Of a stretch of DNA of 64,000 nucleotides, positions 1 through 9,706 are shown piece after piece (the stretch's first letter is position 1; each line of letters opens with the position of its first letter). The stretch comes from JAVBPE01 sp031549865. Lineage in GTDB: Bacteria > Bacillota_I > Bacilli_A > Acholeplasmatales > Anaeroplasmataceae. The notes beneath the pieces were generated by a model. That model saw only the letters and a program-made list of their open reading frames with translations, did not search any database and was not told where the DNA came from. The stretch covers positions 353,325 through 417,324 of the forward strand of contig JAVBPE010000002.1 of assembly GCA_031549865.1 (NCBI GenBank), written 5' to 3'. Both the position numbers and the translations under genes were made by a program.

Positions 1-2378
1 ATGTTATTGTTACTACATCTACGAATAAACCACTAGAAGAATTGAATTGTAATATGGGATCATATTGTGATTTTGTTGCTTTATTTGGTAAAGAATTAGT
101 TGATAATAACTTAGAAATAATTGAAAAATTAATATTAGACATTTCTATATTTGAAGATAAAAATATCCTTTATAAAAGAATATTGAATGAGTCTTCATAT
201 GAAATTTTTAGAACTCAAGCTAAGAACATAAAAGGACTAAATTACAAAGGATATGCTAGTATAAGTTCAAAATTGATTAAAGATATTTATTCTTTTGATG
301 ATTTGGGAGTAACAAAGGGCAATATATTAGAAATAATGTTGAATACAAATTATAACTTACAAGAAATTTTAAATATTGATGAATTTGGTTTTAAAAAACA
401 AATTTTAGAATACAACAAACAAAATGGAATTGAGTATACTAATGCTGAATCTTTTATTAATGAGGAATTATACTTGACACCAGTGATGAAGCGTCCACTT
501 ATTCAAGCATATAAAATTATAGAAGAAGTTGAAAAAATAATTGGAACTAATATTGATGAATATTATGTGGAATGTGCTAGGACAAATCAAGCAGAAAAGA
601 AACGTAGTACTACCAGAAAAGATAATGCTAAAAGAATACTTCAAGCAGCAATTGATTTAGCAAAAGAACATAAAGATTTACTGCAAGAAATTGAAATTAA
701 AAAATTGATTAAAGAATGTGATGAACTTGATACAAATGCATTTCAAAGTGATAAATATTATTTATACTTCATGCAATTAGGTAAATGTATGTATTCGTTA
801 GAACCAATAAATTTTCATAATTTAAATAATGAAGCAGATTATGATATAGATCATATTATTCCTCAGGCATTATTTAAAGATGATTCTTTTGAGAATAAAG
901 CATTAGTACTTCAAGAGTTAAATAAACGAAAATCTAATAGTTATCCTATTCCAAATGGAATTCAAGCGCCAAATGCATATAAATTTTATAGCATGCTTCG
1001 AAACAAAAATCTAATTGGTAATAGAAAATATGATTCTTTAATAAAAAAAGAATTAAGTGATGCAGATATCGATCGATTTGTTAATAGACAACTAGTAGTA
1101 ACAAATCAAGCTGTTAAAGGATTAATAACAGTCTTAAAAGAATTTAAAGAAATAGAAGATAAAAATATTATTTATTCTAAAGCGGAAAATGTTTCAGATT
1201 TTAGACAAATGTTTGATATAGTTAAAAGTAGAACAGCCAATAATTTTCATCATGCTCATGACGCATATTTAAATGTTATTGTTGGACGAGCAGTTAATAA
1301 TTATTTTAAATTTAAAATTGGTAATGATAAAAAAGATATTAAATTTTTTAACGCTAAAGGTTTAACAACTAATGCAATGAGAATATTTGCAAAAGAACGT
1401 AATAATGAATTAATAATAAATAATTATGAAAATTATTGGAATGAGGATATTTTAAAGCAAATAGAAAAAGATATTTTTACACGCTTTGATATAATGACTA
1501 CCACTAGAACGTATAGTGCAAATGAATTATATAGTAAAGTATCTATTATCGGAGCAAATAAAAACACAAAAGAAATTAATAACTTATTCTCAATTAAACC
1601 ATCAAATCCAATATTATCTCAAGTAGATAAATATGGAGGATTGAATAACAATAGTTTTAGTCATTATTGTTTAATAGAAGTTGTAGATAAAAAGGGAATA
1701 AAGCATTATATTATAGAACCTATTCCAAGAAAGTATGCAAATAATAAACTTGCTTATTTAAAAGAGAATTACAATAAATTTAATATAATTATAGATACTT
1801 TAAATATAAATACAATCATCGAACAGGAACACTTAAAATATTGTCCAACAGGGGTAACAAATGACTCCTATGTTATTAAGAATTTAAATGAAAGACATTT
1901 TAATAAAGAAGCGATTGTTATTATAAAAAAGATAGACAAATATATACAAAATATTAGAGATAAGAAAACAATGAATACTGATTTAAATAATAATATTATT
2001 ATTGCTCAAGCAAGGAACCATGATAATAAGCAAATAACAATATCTAATTTAGAAATTGATTTTATGCTGGAATTGCTTTTAGAAGTGTATAACAGAAAGG
2101 AATACTTATTTGATATATTAAAAAACATTAGTAAGGAAATTAATCGTGATTTGTTTACCACATTGAGTATATATGAAAAAATTAAAGTCATTTCTGAATT
2201 ATTAACATTATTGAAATGTAATGAAAGAGGTTCTGCTGATTTAACTTTACTCAATATGGCTAAAAGTTCAGGGATATTGAAAATTAATAAAAAGTTAAAA
2301 CCAGGTATGAAAATTGTATATGAATCAATAACGGGATATTATAAAAAAGTAGTGTGGGAGTATCCAAATGAGTTTTAG
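1..2378 (+). CDS. cas9: CRISPR-associated endonuclease Cas9, type II-A, 3' part only
   Basis: The reading frame is open from the first bases of the window (codons start at position 3), so the gene begins upstream and about 790 C-terminal residues are visible. Seen: the RuvC-II motif VECAR (Glu codon 570-572), an HNH core DIDHIIPQ (Asp-His codons 849-854) followed by an NKALV stretch, and RuvC-III HHAHDAY (1248-1268). These match the catalytic residues Glu762, Asp839/His840 and His983/Asp986 of SpCas9, so both nuclease sites look intact. The rest would be the PAM-interacting domain. Its last 11 bases overlap cas1, and cas1-cas2-csn2 follow, which defines subtype II-A. The RuvC-I motif, bridge helix and probably the tracrRNA lie outside the window. 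Confidence 0.96.
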   Translation, partial: VIVTTSTNKPLEELNCNMGSYCDFVALFGKELVDNNLEIIEKLILDISIFEDKNILYKRILNESSYEIFRTQAKNIKGLNYKGYASISSKLIKDIYSFDDLGVTKGNILEIMLNTNYNLQEILNIDEFGFKKQILEYNKQNGIEYTNAESFINEELYLTPVMKRPLIQAYKIIEEVEKIIGTNIDEYYVECARTNQAEKKRSTTRKDNAKRILQAAIDLAKEHKDLLQEIEIKKLIKECDELDTNAFQSDKYYLYFMQLGKCMYSLEPINFHNLNNEADYDIDHIIPQALFKDDSFENKALVLQELNKRKSNSYPIPNGIQAPNAYKFYSMLRNKNLIGNRKYDSLIKKELSDADIDRFVNRQLVVTNQAVKGLITVLKEFKEIEDKNIIYSKAENVSDFRQMFDIVKSRTANNFHHAHDAYLNVIVGRAVNNYFKFKIGNDKKDIKFFNAKGLTTNAMRIFAKERNNELIINNYENYWNEDILKQIEKDIFTRFDIMTTTRTYSANELYSKVSIIGANKNTKEINNLFSIKPSNPILSQVDKYGGLNNNSFSHYCLIEVVDKKGIKHYIIEPIPRKYANNKLAYLKENYNKFNIIIDTLNINTIIEQEHLKYCPTGVTNDSYVIKNLNERHFNKEAIVIIKKIDKYIQNIRDKKTMNTDLNNNIIIAQARNHDNKQITISNLEIDFMLELLLEVYNRKEYLFDILKNISKEINRDLFTTLSIYEKIKVISELLTLLKCNERGSADLTLLNMAKSSGILKINKKLKPGMKIVYESITGYYKKVVWEYPNEF

Positions 2379-3240
2379 AACCATTGTCATTAAGAATAGA
2401 TGTAAACTAGAGTATTCTTTAAATTATTTAGTATGTAGAAAAGTTGAAGAAGAACAAAGAATCTTGATTAATGAAATAGGTATGTTAATTATAGCAAATA
2501 CAGGTGTTGCATTAACTGCAGCACTTGTAAGTGCTTTAATTGAAAATAAAGTTAAAATTATATTTTGCGATACAAAATCTAATCCATGTGGTGAGGTAAT
2601 TGGGTATTATGATAATTATTCATCCTATAAAAAGATAAAAGAGCAAATGTCATTTTCTCAAAATATAAAAGATTCTTTATGGAAAAGAATAATAGAAAAG
2701 AAAATTGATAATCAACGTAAAAATTTATTATATATTGATTTAGAAGAACATGAAATGTTAAATGATTATATGAATAATGTGACTTTAGGAGATAAGTCTA
2801 ATAGAGAAGGTCATGCCGCAAAAGTATATTTTAATGTGATATTTGGCAAAAACTTTACTAGAGATTTAGATATTGAAACAAATAAATTTTTGAATTATGG
2901 ATATTCGATTATTTTATCTGCAATAAATAGAGAAATAAAGATATGTGGATATTTAACTGAACTAGGTATACACCATATTGGTGAAACAAACCCATTTAAT
3001 TTAGGTTGTGACTTTATGGAACCATTAAGACCACTCATTGATTCTTTTGTTATGCTTGATAAAGTAAATAATGAAAATTTTAAAGATGAATTTATTAGAA
3101 TATTAGATTTAGAAGTAATTTATAATGATAATAAAATGCATTTGGAGAATGCTATAAAATTATATGTACAACAATTATTCAAATATTTATTATCAGAAAA
3201 TACTGATACAGAGCTGAAATTCATTGAATATGAGTTATAG
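2368..3240 (+). CDS. cas1: CRISPR integrase Cas1
   Basis: 290-residue Cas1, the metal-dependent integrase of the Cas1-Cas2 spacer-acquisition complex. The N-terminal beta-sandwich region has the usual IIFCDTKSNPCGE segment. Metal-binding residues are visible as Glu in NREGHAAKVYF, His in ELGIHHIGE and acidic residues in NLGCDFMEPLRP. Length is normal for type II Cas1. The start overlaps the cas9 stop by 11 bases and the end overlaps cas2, so the genes are translationally coupled. Confidence 0.96.
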   Translation: MSFRTIVIKNRCKLEYSLNYLVCRKVEEEQRILINEIGMLIIANTGVALTAALVSALIENKVKIIFCDTKSNPCGEVIGYYDNYSSYKKIKEQMSFSQNIKDSLWKRIIEKKIDNQRKNLLYIDLEEHEMLNDYMNNVTLGDKSNREGHAAKVYFNVIFGKNFTRDLDIETNKFLNYGYSIILSAINREIKICGYLTELGIHHIGETNPFNLGCDFMEPLRPLIDSFVMLDKVNNENFKDEFIRILDLEVIYNDNKMHLENAIKLYVQQLFKYLLSENTDTELKFIEYEL

Positions 3241-3550
3241 ATATATGAGACTAATATTATTTTTTGATTTACCAACAACTTCAAACCAAGACTTGAGAAA
3301 TTATCGTCGTTTTATAAAAAACATTAAATCTCAAGGTTTTTATATGATTCAAGAATCAGTATATGTGAAACTTTGTATGGATGCTAGAGTGGCTGAATCT
3401 CAAACTTATATTGTAAAAAGTGTAATTCCACCAGAAGGAAATATAATAATTTTATCAGTTACTGAAAAGCAATTTGCAGCAATGAATATATTACTTGGTG
3501 AAAGTAAAACGGATGTTCTTAATAACAGTGAGAGGTACATTGAATTATGA
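3230..3550 (+). CDS. cas2: CRISPR-associated protein Cas2
   Basis: 106-residue Cas2, the structural dimer that bridges two Cas1 dimers. The N-terminus MSYRYMRLILFFDLPT carries the typical first beta strand with its conserved Asp, and RNYRRFIKNIKSQGFYMIQESVY is characteristic. A longer reading from TTG at 3224 exists, but the ATG at 3230 gives the family N-terminus. It overlaps cas1 by 11 bases and csn2 by 4 (ATGA). Confidence 0.95.
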   Translation: MSYRYMRLILFFDLPTTSNQDLRNYRRFIKNIKSQGFYMIQESVYVKLCMDARVAESQTYIVKSVIPPEGNIIILSVTEKQFAAMNILLGESKTDVLNNSERYIEL

Positions 3551-4206
3551 TAATGATTAAAATAATTGGAATAGAAGAGCCAATTATGCACAGGCAAGGC
3601 GAAATTTATCAAATTGAAATTAATAATCAAATATTTTTCAGAAAGCTTTATTATGATGCAATTGAAGAGAATCCTGATATTTTTATTTATAGTGAAGATT
3701 ATAAAATAAAAGAATATACAAAGAATAACATTTTTATATTTAATCTTATGCAAATAAATCCAAATGAAAGAAAATTGTTAACCGCTATATACAAGAAATT
3801 AGCACTAAGTTTAAATGATCAAATGAAAAATGATATCAATGATTTGAATGTTAAATTAATTTCGATTATCGATGAATTATCATTTAATTTAGATTTAACA
3901 ACAACATTCAATACGAGCATAGACATTACAAAATTATTATCTATGTGTGACTTTATGTTTGAAGTAGAAGGTACAAACTTGATTTCATTATTTATTACAT
4001 ATTTAAAAGCTTGTTTAGAATTGAAAAACATTAAATTTATAATATCATTTGATATTTTAAAACATTTTTCAAATGATGAAATTATATTATTAAAAAAAGA
4101 ACTAGATATTTTAAATATTTGCCTAATAGATTTAAAAAATAATAGTATTATAGAGCAAAATTTATTTAATAAGATAGTAATAGATAGTGATTTATGTCAA
4201 TATTAA
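3547..4206 (+). CDS. csn2: CRISPR-associated protein Csn2
   Basis: 219 residues, the normal size of long-form Csn2, the DNA-end-binding ring protein needed for spacer acquisition in type II-A. The sequence is divergent and was identified mainly by position (fourth gene after cas9-cas1-cas2, just before the leader), length and an alternating alpha/beta layout with a C-terminal FIISFDILKHFSNDEIILLKKEL stretch that resembles the family. An ATG at 3553 is an alternative start. It overlaps the cas2 stop by 4 bases. Confidence 0.85.
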   Translation: MIMIKIIGIEEPIMHRQGEIYQIEINNQIFFRKLYYDAIEENPDIFIYSEDYKIKEYTKNNIFIFNLMQINPNERKLLTAIYKKLALSLNDQMKNDINDLNVKLISIIDELSFNLDLTTTFNTSIDITKLLSMCDFMFEVEGTNLISLFITYLKACLELKNIKFIISFDILKHFSNDEIILLKKELDILNICLIDLKNNSIIEQNLFNKIVIDSDLCQY

Positions 4207-4282
4207 TGATATTATAGTAGTATAGAGTCTTAGATTACCGGTTTTGGAAAGATACTCAAGCACTTGAATCTCATAATTTGAG
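4207..4282 (+). promoter_or_regulatory. CRISPR leader with type II-A anchor
   Basis: 76 bases between csn2 and the first repeat. The last seven, ATTTGAG (4276-4282), are identical to the leader-anchoring sequence that directs Cas1-Cas2 integration in Streptococcus type II-A systems. This marks 4283 as the leader-proximal, youngest end of the array. No clear -35/-10 pair is visible in the leader. Confidence 0.8.
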
Positions 4283-7270
4283 GTTTGAGTGTAGTGTAAT
4301 TTAAGGTATAACTCTAACAACATTTTAATTCATCAAGTGAATCAACAGGTTTGAGTGTAGTGTAATTTAAGGTATAACTCTAACTTCATATCGCGCGCAG
4401 CATTGTGTAAGATGTTTGAGTGTAGTGTAATTTAAGGTATAACTCTAACAATAAAAATGAAATTGCGTTAGATGAATATGTTTGAGTGTAGTGTAATTTA
4501 AGGTATAACTCTAACCTTCTTTAAGGACTTCCTCAAGTGTATTTAGTTTGAGTGTAGTGTAATTTAAGGTATAACTCTAACAATAAGATGAATTATTATT
4601 TAATTCTCTAGTTTGAGTGTAGTGTAATTTAAGGTATAACTCTAACTTACTTCATTGTAACTATGCTGTTGTTAAGGTTTGAGTGTAGTGTAATTTAAGG
4701 TATAACTCTAACTTAAAATAATTTCAAAATCTAAAGTTGATTGTTTGAGTGTAGTGTAATTTAAGGTATAACTCTAACCGTCTTCATGTCCGTTTTGGTA
4801 TCCATCATGTTTGAGTGTAGTGTAATTTAAGGTATAACTCTAACGGAATCATTTCACCGATTTTCTCACTATGAGTTTGAGTGTAGTGTAATTTAAGGTA
4901 TAACTCTAACAGTAGTGATAGGTCAACCACCAACTAATGTGTTTGAGTGTAGTGTAATTTAAGGTATAACTCTAACTATTGACAGTATTATTATTTTTAA
5001 CTACAGGTTTGAGTGTAGTGTAATTTAAGGTATAACTCTAACTAATGCTGTTATTTTATATGACGGAATACCTGTTTGAGTGTAGTGTAATTTAAGGTAT
5101 AACTCTAACAGCTATAAGATTGGTCTGCAATCTTCTTCTGTTTGAGTGTAGTGTAATTTAAGGTATAACTCTAACTCATGCTACTAAAGATTGGAAGACA
5201 TATTAGTTTGAGTGTAGTGTAATTTAAGGTATAACTCTAACTTAAAATTCTAACATCATTATTAAACTCAAGTTTGAGTGTAGTGTAATTTAAGGTATAA
5301 CTCTAACTACGGCAATATCCTTCATCGCGCCACTGTAGTTTGAGTGTAGTGTAATTTAAGGTATAACTCTAACTTACTGAAAACTATTCATTAGATATAT
5401 TTGTTTGAGTGTAGTGTAATTTAAGGTATAACTCTAACGATTATTATTTGGCAATAGACCCCACTTATGTTTGAGTGTAGTGTAATTTAAGGTATAACTC
5501 TAACTTAGGTGAAGAAGACGGAGCATACGACGGAGTTTGAGTGTAGTGTAATTTAAGGTATAACTCTAACAAATGTTTGCTTTAGATACAACACAATCTT
5601 GTTTGAGTGTAGTGTAATTTAAGGTATAACTCTAACTAACCTTGCAATTTTCTATTTCATATATTTGTTTGAGTGTAGTGTAATTTAAGGTATAACTCTA
5701 ACTTTTAAACTTGACACAGCGTAACCAGCCTGGTTTGAGTGTAGTGTAATTTAAGGTATAACTCTAACTTTTAAACTTGACACAGCGTAACCAGCCTGGT
5801 TTGAGTGTAGTGTAATTTAAGGTATAACTCTAACCTGTTTCACTCATTAATTTATAACCTTTGTGTTTGAGTGTAGTGTAATTTAAGGTATAACTCTAAC
5901 CAAGTCCACTAAGTAAACCCGTAAAAGCGTCGTTTGAGTGTAGTGTAATTTAAGGTATAACTCTAACTTATAATAGAATTGATTCCCTTTCACATATAGT
6001 TTGAGTGTAGTGTAATTTAAGGTATAACTCTAACTGGAGCAGTTGCGCAGAACTCACTTGCTAGTTTGAGTGTAGTGTAATTTAAGGTATAACTCTAACT
6101 TAGGTGAAGAAGACGGAGCATTTGACGGAGTTTGAGTGTAGTGTAATTTAAGGTATAACTCTAACCAAGCCTTATATACACAAGTTTATGTTGTCGTTTG
6201 AGTGTAGTGTAATTTAAGGTATAACTCTAACTACCTTTTAAAGATAGATAACACCAACCTAGTTTGAGTGTAGTGTAATTTAAGGTATAACTCTAACATA
6301 CTCATAACACCTTGTTGTACTATGTATCGTTTGAGTGTAGTGTAATTTAAGGTATAACTCTAACTAATTGTTCCATGATTGATGTTGGTAAATGTTTGAG
6401 TGTAGTGTAATTTAAGGTATAACTCTAACCGCTTGTTTTTCCACTCTTAAAACCATCGGGTTTGAGTGTAGTGTAATTTAAGGTATAACTCTAACATTGC
6501 TTCTATTAAGAGGTAAAAAGAAATGTTTGAGTGTAGTGTAATTTAAGGTATAACTCTAACAACTGCCTATTAGTCTAATTAACTCTAGTAGTTTGAGTGT
6601 AGTGTAATTTAAGGTATAACTCTAACTGTTTTTTTGCTTCCCATTGTTCCGCACAGGTTTGAGTGTAGTGTAATTTAAGGTATAACTCTAACAATTCCCT
6701 TGATTAATTCCATATTAAATATGTTTGAGTGTAGTGTAATTTAAGGTATAACTCTAACAGGTTGGAAATTAACGTATAAAAAGCCACCGTTTGAGTGTAG
6801 TGTAATTTAAGGTATAACTCTAACAATATTTCTCTTTATTTGTGCCTTCTTCTAGTTTGAGTGTAGTGTAATTTAAGGTATAACTCTAACTATTTGAATA
6901 TCTGATTAATTCGTCTTGATGTTTGAGTGTAGTGTAATTTAAGGTATAACTCTAACGCAACAACAAGGAATATTAGATGCCGCCCAGTTTGAGTGTAGTG
7001 TAATTTAAGGTATAACTCTAACTTCGTTTTTAAGGATTATAAACATTAAAGCGTTTGAGTGTAGTGTAATTTAAGGTATAACTCTAACTGAAAAACGAGT
7101 CACTAAAAAAGACGATTTGTTTGAGTGTAGTGTAATTTAAGGTATAACTCTAACCGAAGCCGACATAGACTAAAGGAAATGAAGTTTGAGTGTAGTGTAT
7201 TTAAGGTATAATTCTAACGTGAAGTGGGCGCCTTGGTGGTTGTTAGTGTTTAAGTGTAGTCTAATTAAAT
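4283..7270 (+). CRISPR. Type II-A CRISPR array, 44 uniform repeats plus decayed trailer
   Basis: 36-bp repeat starting GTTTGAGTGTAGTG and ending TATAACTCTAAC, with weakly palindromic ends (GTTTGAG/CTCTAAC). By direct count 44 repeats start at 4283, 4349, 4414 and so on to 7119, with spacers of 29-31 bp. Repeat 45 (7184-7218) has lost one A and has a C-to-T change. A further remnant at about 7248-7270 keeps only the first part. That makes about 45 spacers. Spacers 22 and 23 are identical; spacers 19 and 28 differ by two adjacent bases. Orientation with cas genes and leader implies + strand transcription. Confidence 0.98.
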
Positions 7271-7296
7271 AAATTAGGAATTTCAAGTGGTATAAA

Positions 7297-7614
7297 ATGG
7301 ATAACATATTTGGAAATAATTTAAATTATATATTGAAAAGTGAATATGATTTAAATGACGAAACTATTATTATTAATGTTAATCATTATGGAGAGAAGAA
7401 AAGAATTAGAATTTACTATGACCATGATTTTGCGATGTTAGATATTAATAAAAATAGTGATATTATTACAATTGAATTATATGATTTAATTGGACCAAGG
7501 CAGTCAAAATATAATAATAACTTAAAAGTAAGCCAAAAAAATACGAGATATTTGGAAATTGATAAAAGTACCATATATGATATTTTAAAAGGTGATTCTC
7601 TAGAAATGCAATAA
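7297..7614 (+). CDS. Hypothetical protein next to the CRISPR trailer
   Basis: 105 residues, hydrophilic, rich in Asn, Asp, Ile and Tyr, no signal peptide or membrane segment, no family recognised. It starts 26 bases after the decayed terminal repeat, with only a weak AAGTGG before the ATG and no obvious promoter. Codon use is like its neighbours. It could be a small accessory protein, a remnant of a longer gene, or read through from the array. Function unknown. Confidence 0.5.
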   Translation: MDNIFGNNLNYILKSEYDLNDETIIINVNHYGEKKRIRIYYDHDFAMLDINKNSDIITIELYDLIGPRQSKYNNNLKVSQKNTRYLEIDKSTIYDILKGDSLEMQ

Positions 7615-7715
7615 TATTAAAAAAATAGTTAAATGAAAAACATTCAAATTCTTTCACCATAACTTATTATAGTCGTATTGGAAATATAAAATTCTTATAT
7701 TTCTTTTTTTATCTC

Positions 7716-7746
7716 TTGACTATGACATTGCGTCATAGTATATAAT
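7716..7746 (+). promoter_or_regulatory. MerR-type promoter and operator
   Basis: TTGACT (7716-7721) and TATAAT (7741-7746) are separated by 19 bp, the over-long spacing typical of MerR-family promoters. Inside the spacer is a perfect 8-bp dyad ACTATGAC/GTCATAGT (7719-7726 and 7732-7739) with a 5-bp centre. The downstream gene encodes a MerR protein, so autoregulation by DNA untwisting is inferred. Confidence 0.85.
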
Positions 7747-7764
7747 GATTTTGGAGGTGCTAAT

Positions 7765-8523
7765 ATGGAATACAATATTAATGAAGTATCTAAATTATGC
7801 GGAATGAGTATTAGAACTCTTCATTATTATGATCAAATCGGTTTATTAAAAGTTAAGAAAAATGACAATGGTTACCGCAAGTATAATGATAATGATTTAG
7901 AAACATTACAACAAATAATGTTTTATAAGGAATTAGATTTTTCATTAAAAGAAATTAAAGATATAATTAATAATAAAAATTTTAATAGATTAAAAGCCTT
8001 AGAAGAACAATTTAGCATTTTAATAAAAAAAGCAAAGAAGTATGAAGAATTAGCTATTTTGGCAATTAATACTGCAGAAAAGATAAAAAGAGGTGAAAAA
8101 ATGGATAATAAAGAATTATTTAAAGAATTTAATTATGAAGAAATGGTAGAAACTCAAAAAGGTTATGAAGATGAAGTTACAAATAGATGGGGTGCATCTG
8201 ATGCATATAAGATATCTAAGAAAAGAACTAAATCATATTCTAAAGAGGACTGGGAAAAGATACATTTAGAACAACAAGAAAATATGAAGCTTATTTTAAA
8301 TTGTTTCAATAATAATTTAGATATAAAATCAAATGAAGTAAAAAATGCAGTTGAGGCAAACCGATTATTTATTGATAAAAATTTTTATCCTTGCTCTAAA
8401 GAATTCTTTTTAAATCTAGGAGAAATGTATATAGGTGATGAGCGTTTTAAAAAGACATATGATGATTTAGCTAATGGATTAGCTAAGTATTATAGTGATG
8501 CTATAAAATATCATTGTAAATAG
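7765..8523 (+). CDS. MerR-family regulator with TipAS drug-sensor domain
   Basis: 252 residues. Residues 1-70 are a MerR winged helix (YNINEVSKLCGMSIRTLHYYDQIGLL), followed by the dimerisation helix to about 110. From about 113 (MDNKELFKEF) a TipAS-type antibiotic-recognition domain follows, with FIDKNFYPCSKEFF and the terminal LANGLAKYYSDAIKYH. Family members such as TipAL and Mta activate multidrug resistance genes when ligand binds TipAS. RBS GGAGGT at 7753. An internal ATG at 8101 with AGAGGTG upstream could yield TipAS alone. No obvious target gene other than itself is adjacent. Confidence 0.88.
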   Translation: MEYNINEVSKLCGMSIRTLHYYDQIGLLKVKKNDNGYRKYNDNDLETLQQIMFYKELDFSLKEIKDIINNKNFNRLKALEEQFSILIKKAKKYEELAILAINTAEKIKRGEKMDNKELFKEFNYEEMVETQKGYEDEVTNRWGASDAYKISKKRTKSYSKEDWEKIHLEQQENMKLILNCFNNNLDIKSNEVKNAVEANRLFIDKNFYPCSKEFFLNLGEMYIGDERFKKTYDDLANGLAKYYSDAIKYHCK

Positions 8524-8528
8524 TAAAG

Positions 8529-8550
8529 AAGAGTCAAAGGACTCTTTTTT
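8529..8550 (+). terminator. Intrinsic terminator after the MerR gene
   Basis: Stem AAGAGTC/GACTCTT with AAAG loop, then a run of T. Confidence 0.9.
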
Positions 8551-8628
8551 GTTATATAATTTATCAAACTAAAGTATATTAATTATAAAATTATATGGTA
8601 TAATTATTAACTAAAAGAGGTGGTATAT

Positions 8629-9705
8629 ATGAAAAAAAGAATTGTTATTAAAATTGGTTCTTCATCAATTGTTTCAAAAAATAAAATCCAATTTGATAAT
8701 TTAATTGAACTTGCTAAAAGTATTAAAGAATTAAAAACCGAATATGACCTTGTAGTTGTTACATCAGGCGCAATAGCGTTAGGGGGAATGAAGCTTAACT
8801 CAAAACCCAAAACAATTAAAGAAAAACAAGCCTATGCGGCAATTGGTCAAGTGAAATTAATTCAATTGTATGAACAAGTTTTTTCTATGTATGACCTTAA
8901 CGTTGCTCAAATTTTATTAAATCATGATGACTTTGATGATAGAAATAGAATGCTAAATTTAGAAAACACTCTAAATTCTTTATTCGAACAAGATATCATT
9001 CCAATAATAAATGAAAATGATGCTTTAGCAGTTGAAGAAATTAAAGTTGGAGATAATGATACATTAGGAGCATTAACCTCAATTTTAGTTCAGGCTAAAA
9101 TATTAATTTTATGTTCAGATATAGATGGGCTATACGATAAGAATCCAAGTGTTTATAGTGACGCTATAATGATCAAAACAATCGAAAATGTTAATGAATT
9201 AAATGTTTCAACAGAAGGCGTATCAGCATCTGATGTTGGAACAGGTGGAATGGCTACAAAAATAAAAGCTGCAAAAATTACTAATTCATGTAATTGCGAT
9301 ATGATTATTATGAATTCTAAAAATATGGGTAATATATCTGATGCAATAAATAATAAAATCGGCTCAAGATTTTTAGGTCATGATTTAATCAATCGTTATC
9401 AAGCTTGGATGAAATATTTTGCTACATCAAAAGGCTTAATTAATGTAGACCTTGGCGCAATGAATGCCTTAAAAAATAGAAAAAGCCTGTTACCAAGCGG
9501 AATAATAAGTGTAGATAGTATCTTTGCTTCAAACAACGTTATTGATATCGCATATAATAATCAAGTATTTGCTAAGGGCAAAATTAAATATTCATCAAAT
9601 GAAGTTAAACTTGCAATAGGTAAAAGCACTAAAGAATGTAGTGATATTTTAAATGGCCCTAAAGAAATAATTCATGCGAATGAAATAGTATTATTAGAGG
9701 TGTAA
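8629..9705 (+). CDS. proB: Glutamate 5-kinase
   Basis: 358 residues; phosphorylates glutamate in the first step of proline synthesis. The amino-acid kinase domain spans about residues 1-250 (IVIKIGSSSIV, VTSGAIALGG, INENDALAV, DNDTLGALTS, SDIDGLYDKNP, GTGGMATKIKAAK). A C-terminal PUA domain runs to about 355 (KGLINVDLGAMNAL). The start chosen is ATG 8629 with AGAGGTGG just upstream; an in-frame GTG at 8620 lies in the RBS itself. A -10 TATAAT is at 8599. One base separates its stop from proA. No proC is in the window. Confidence 0.96.
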   Translation: MKKRIVIKIGSSSIVSKNKIQFDNLIELAKSIKELKTEYDLVVVTSGAIALGGMKLNSKPKTIKEKQAYAAIGQVKLIQLYEQVFSMYDLNVAQILLNHDDFDDRNRMLNLENTLNSLFEQDIIPIINENDALAVEEIKVGDNDTLGALTSILVQAKILILCSDIDGLYDKNPSVYSDAIMIKTIENVNELNVSTEGVSASDVGTGGMATKIKAAKITNSCNCDMIIMNSKNMGNISDAINNKIGSRFLGHDLINRYQAWMKYFATSKGLINVDLGAMNALKNRKSLLPSGIISVDSIFASNNVIDIAYNNQVFAKGKIKYSSNEVKLAIGKSTKECSDILNGPKEIIHANEIVLLEV

Positions 9706-9706
9706 G

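Noticed and set aside
42..44. TTG start giving a complete 778-residue protein
   Set aside because: The frame is open to the window edge and matches internal Cas9 sequence, so the gene is cut by the window, not started here.
3406..4031. Minus-strand frames over cas2 and csn2
   Set aside because: No RBS, A/T-driven composition, and the sense genes are well supported.
4207..4282. tracrRNA in the csn2-array gap
   Set aside because: No stretch complementary to the repeat and no terminator; the gap is explained as leader.
4283..7218. Self-targeting spacers
   Set aside because: Reading the spacers against the genes of the window by eye gave no convincing match; a full alignment was not possible.
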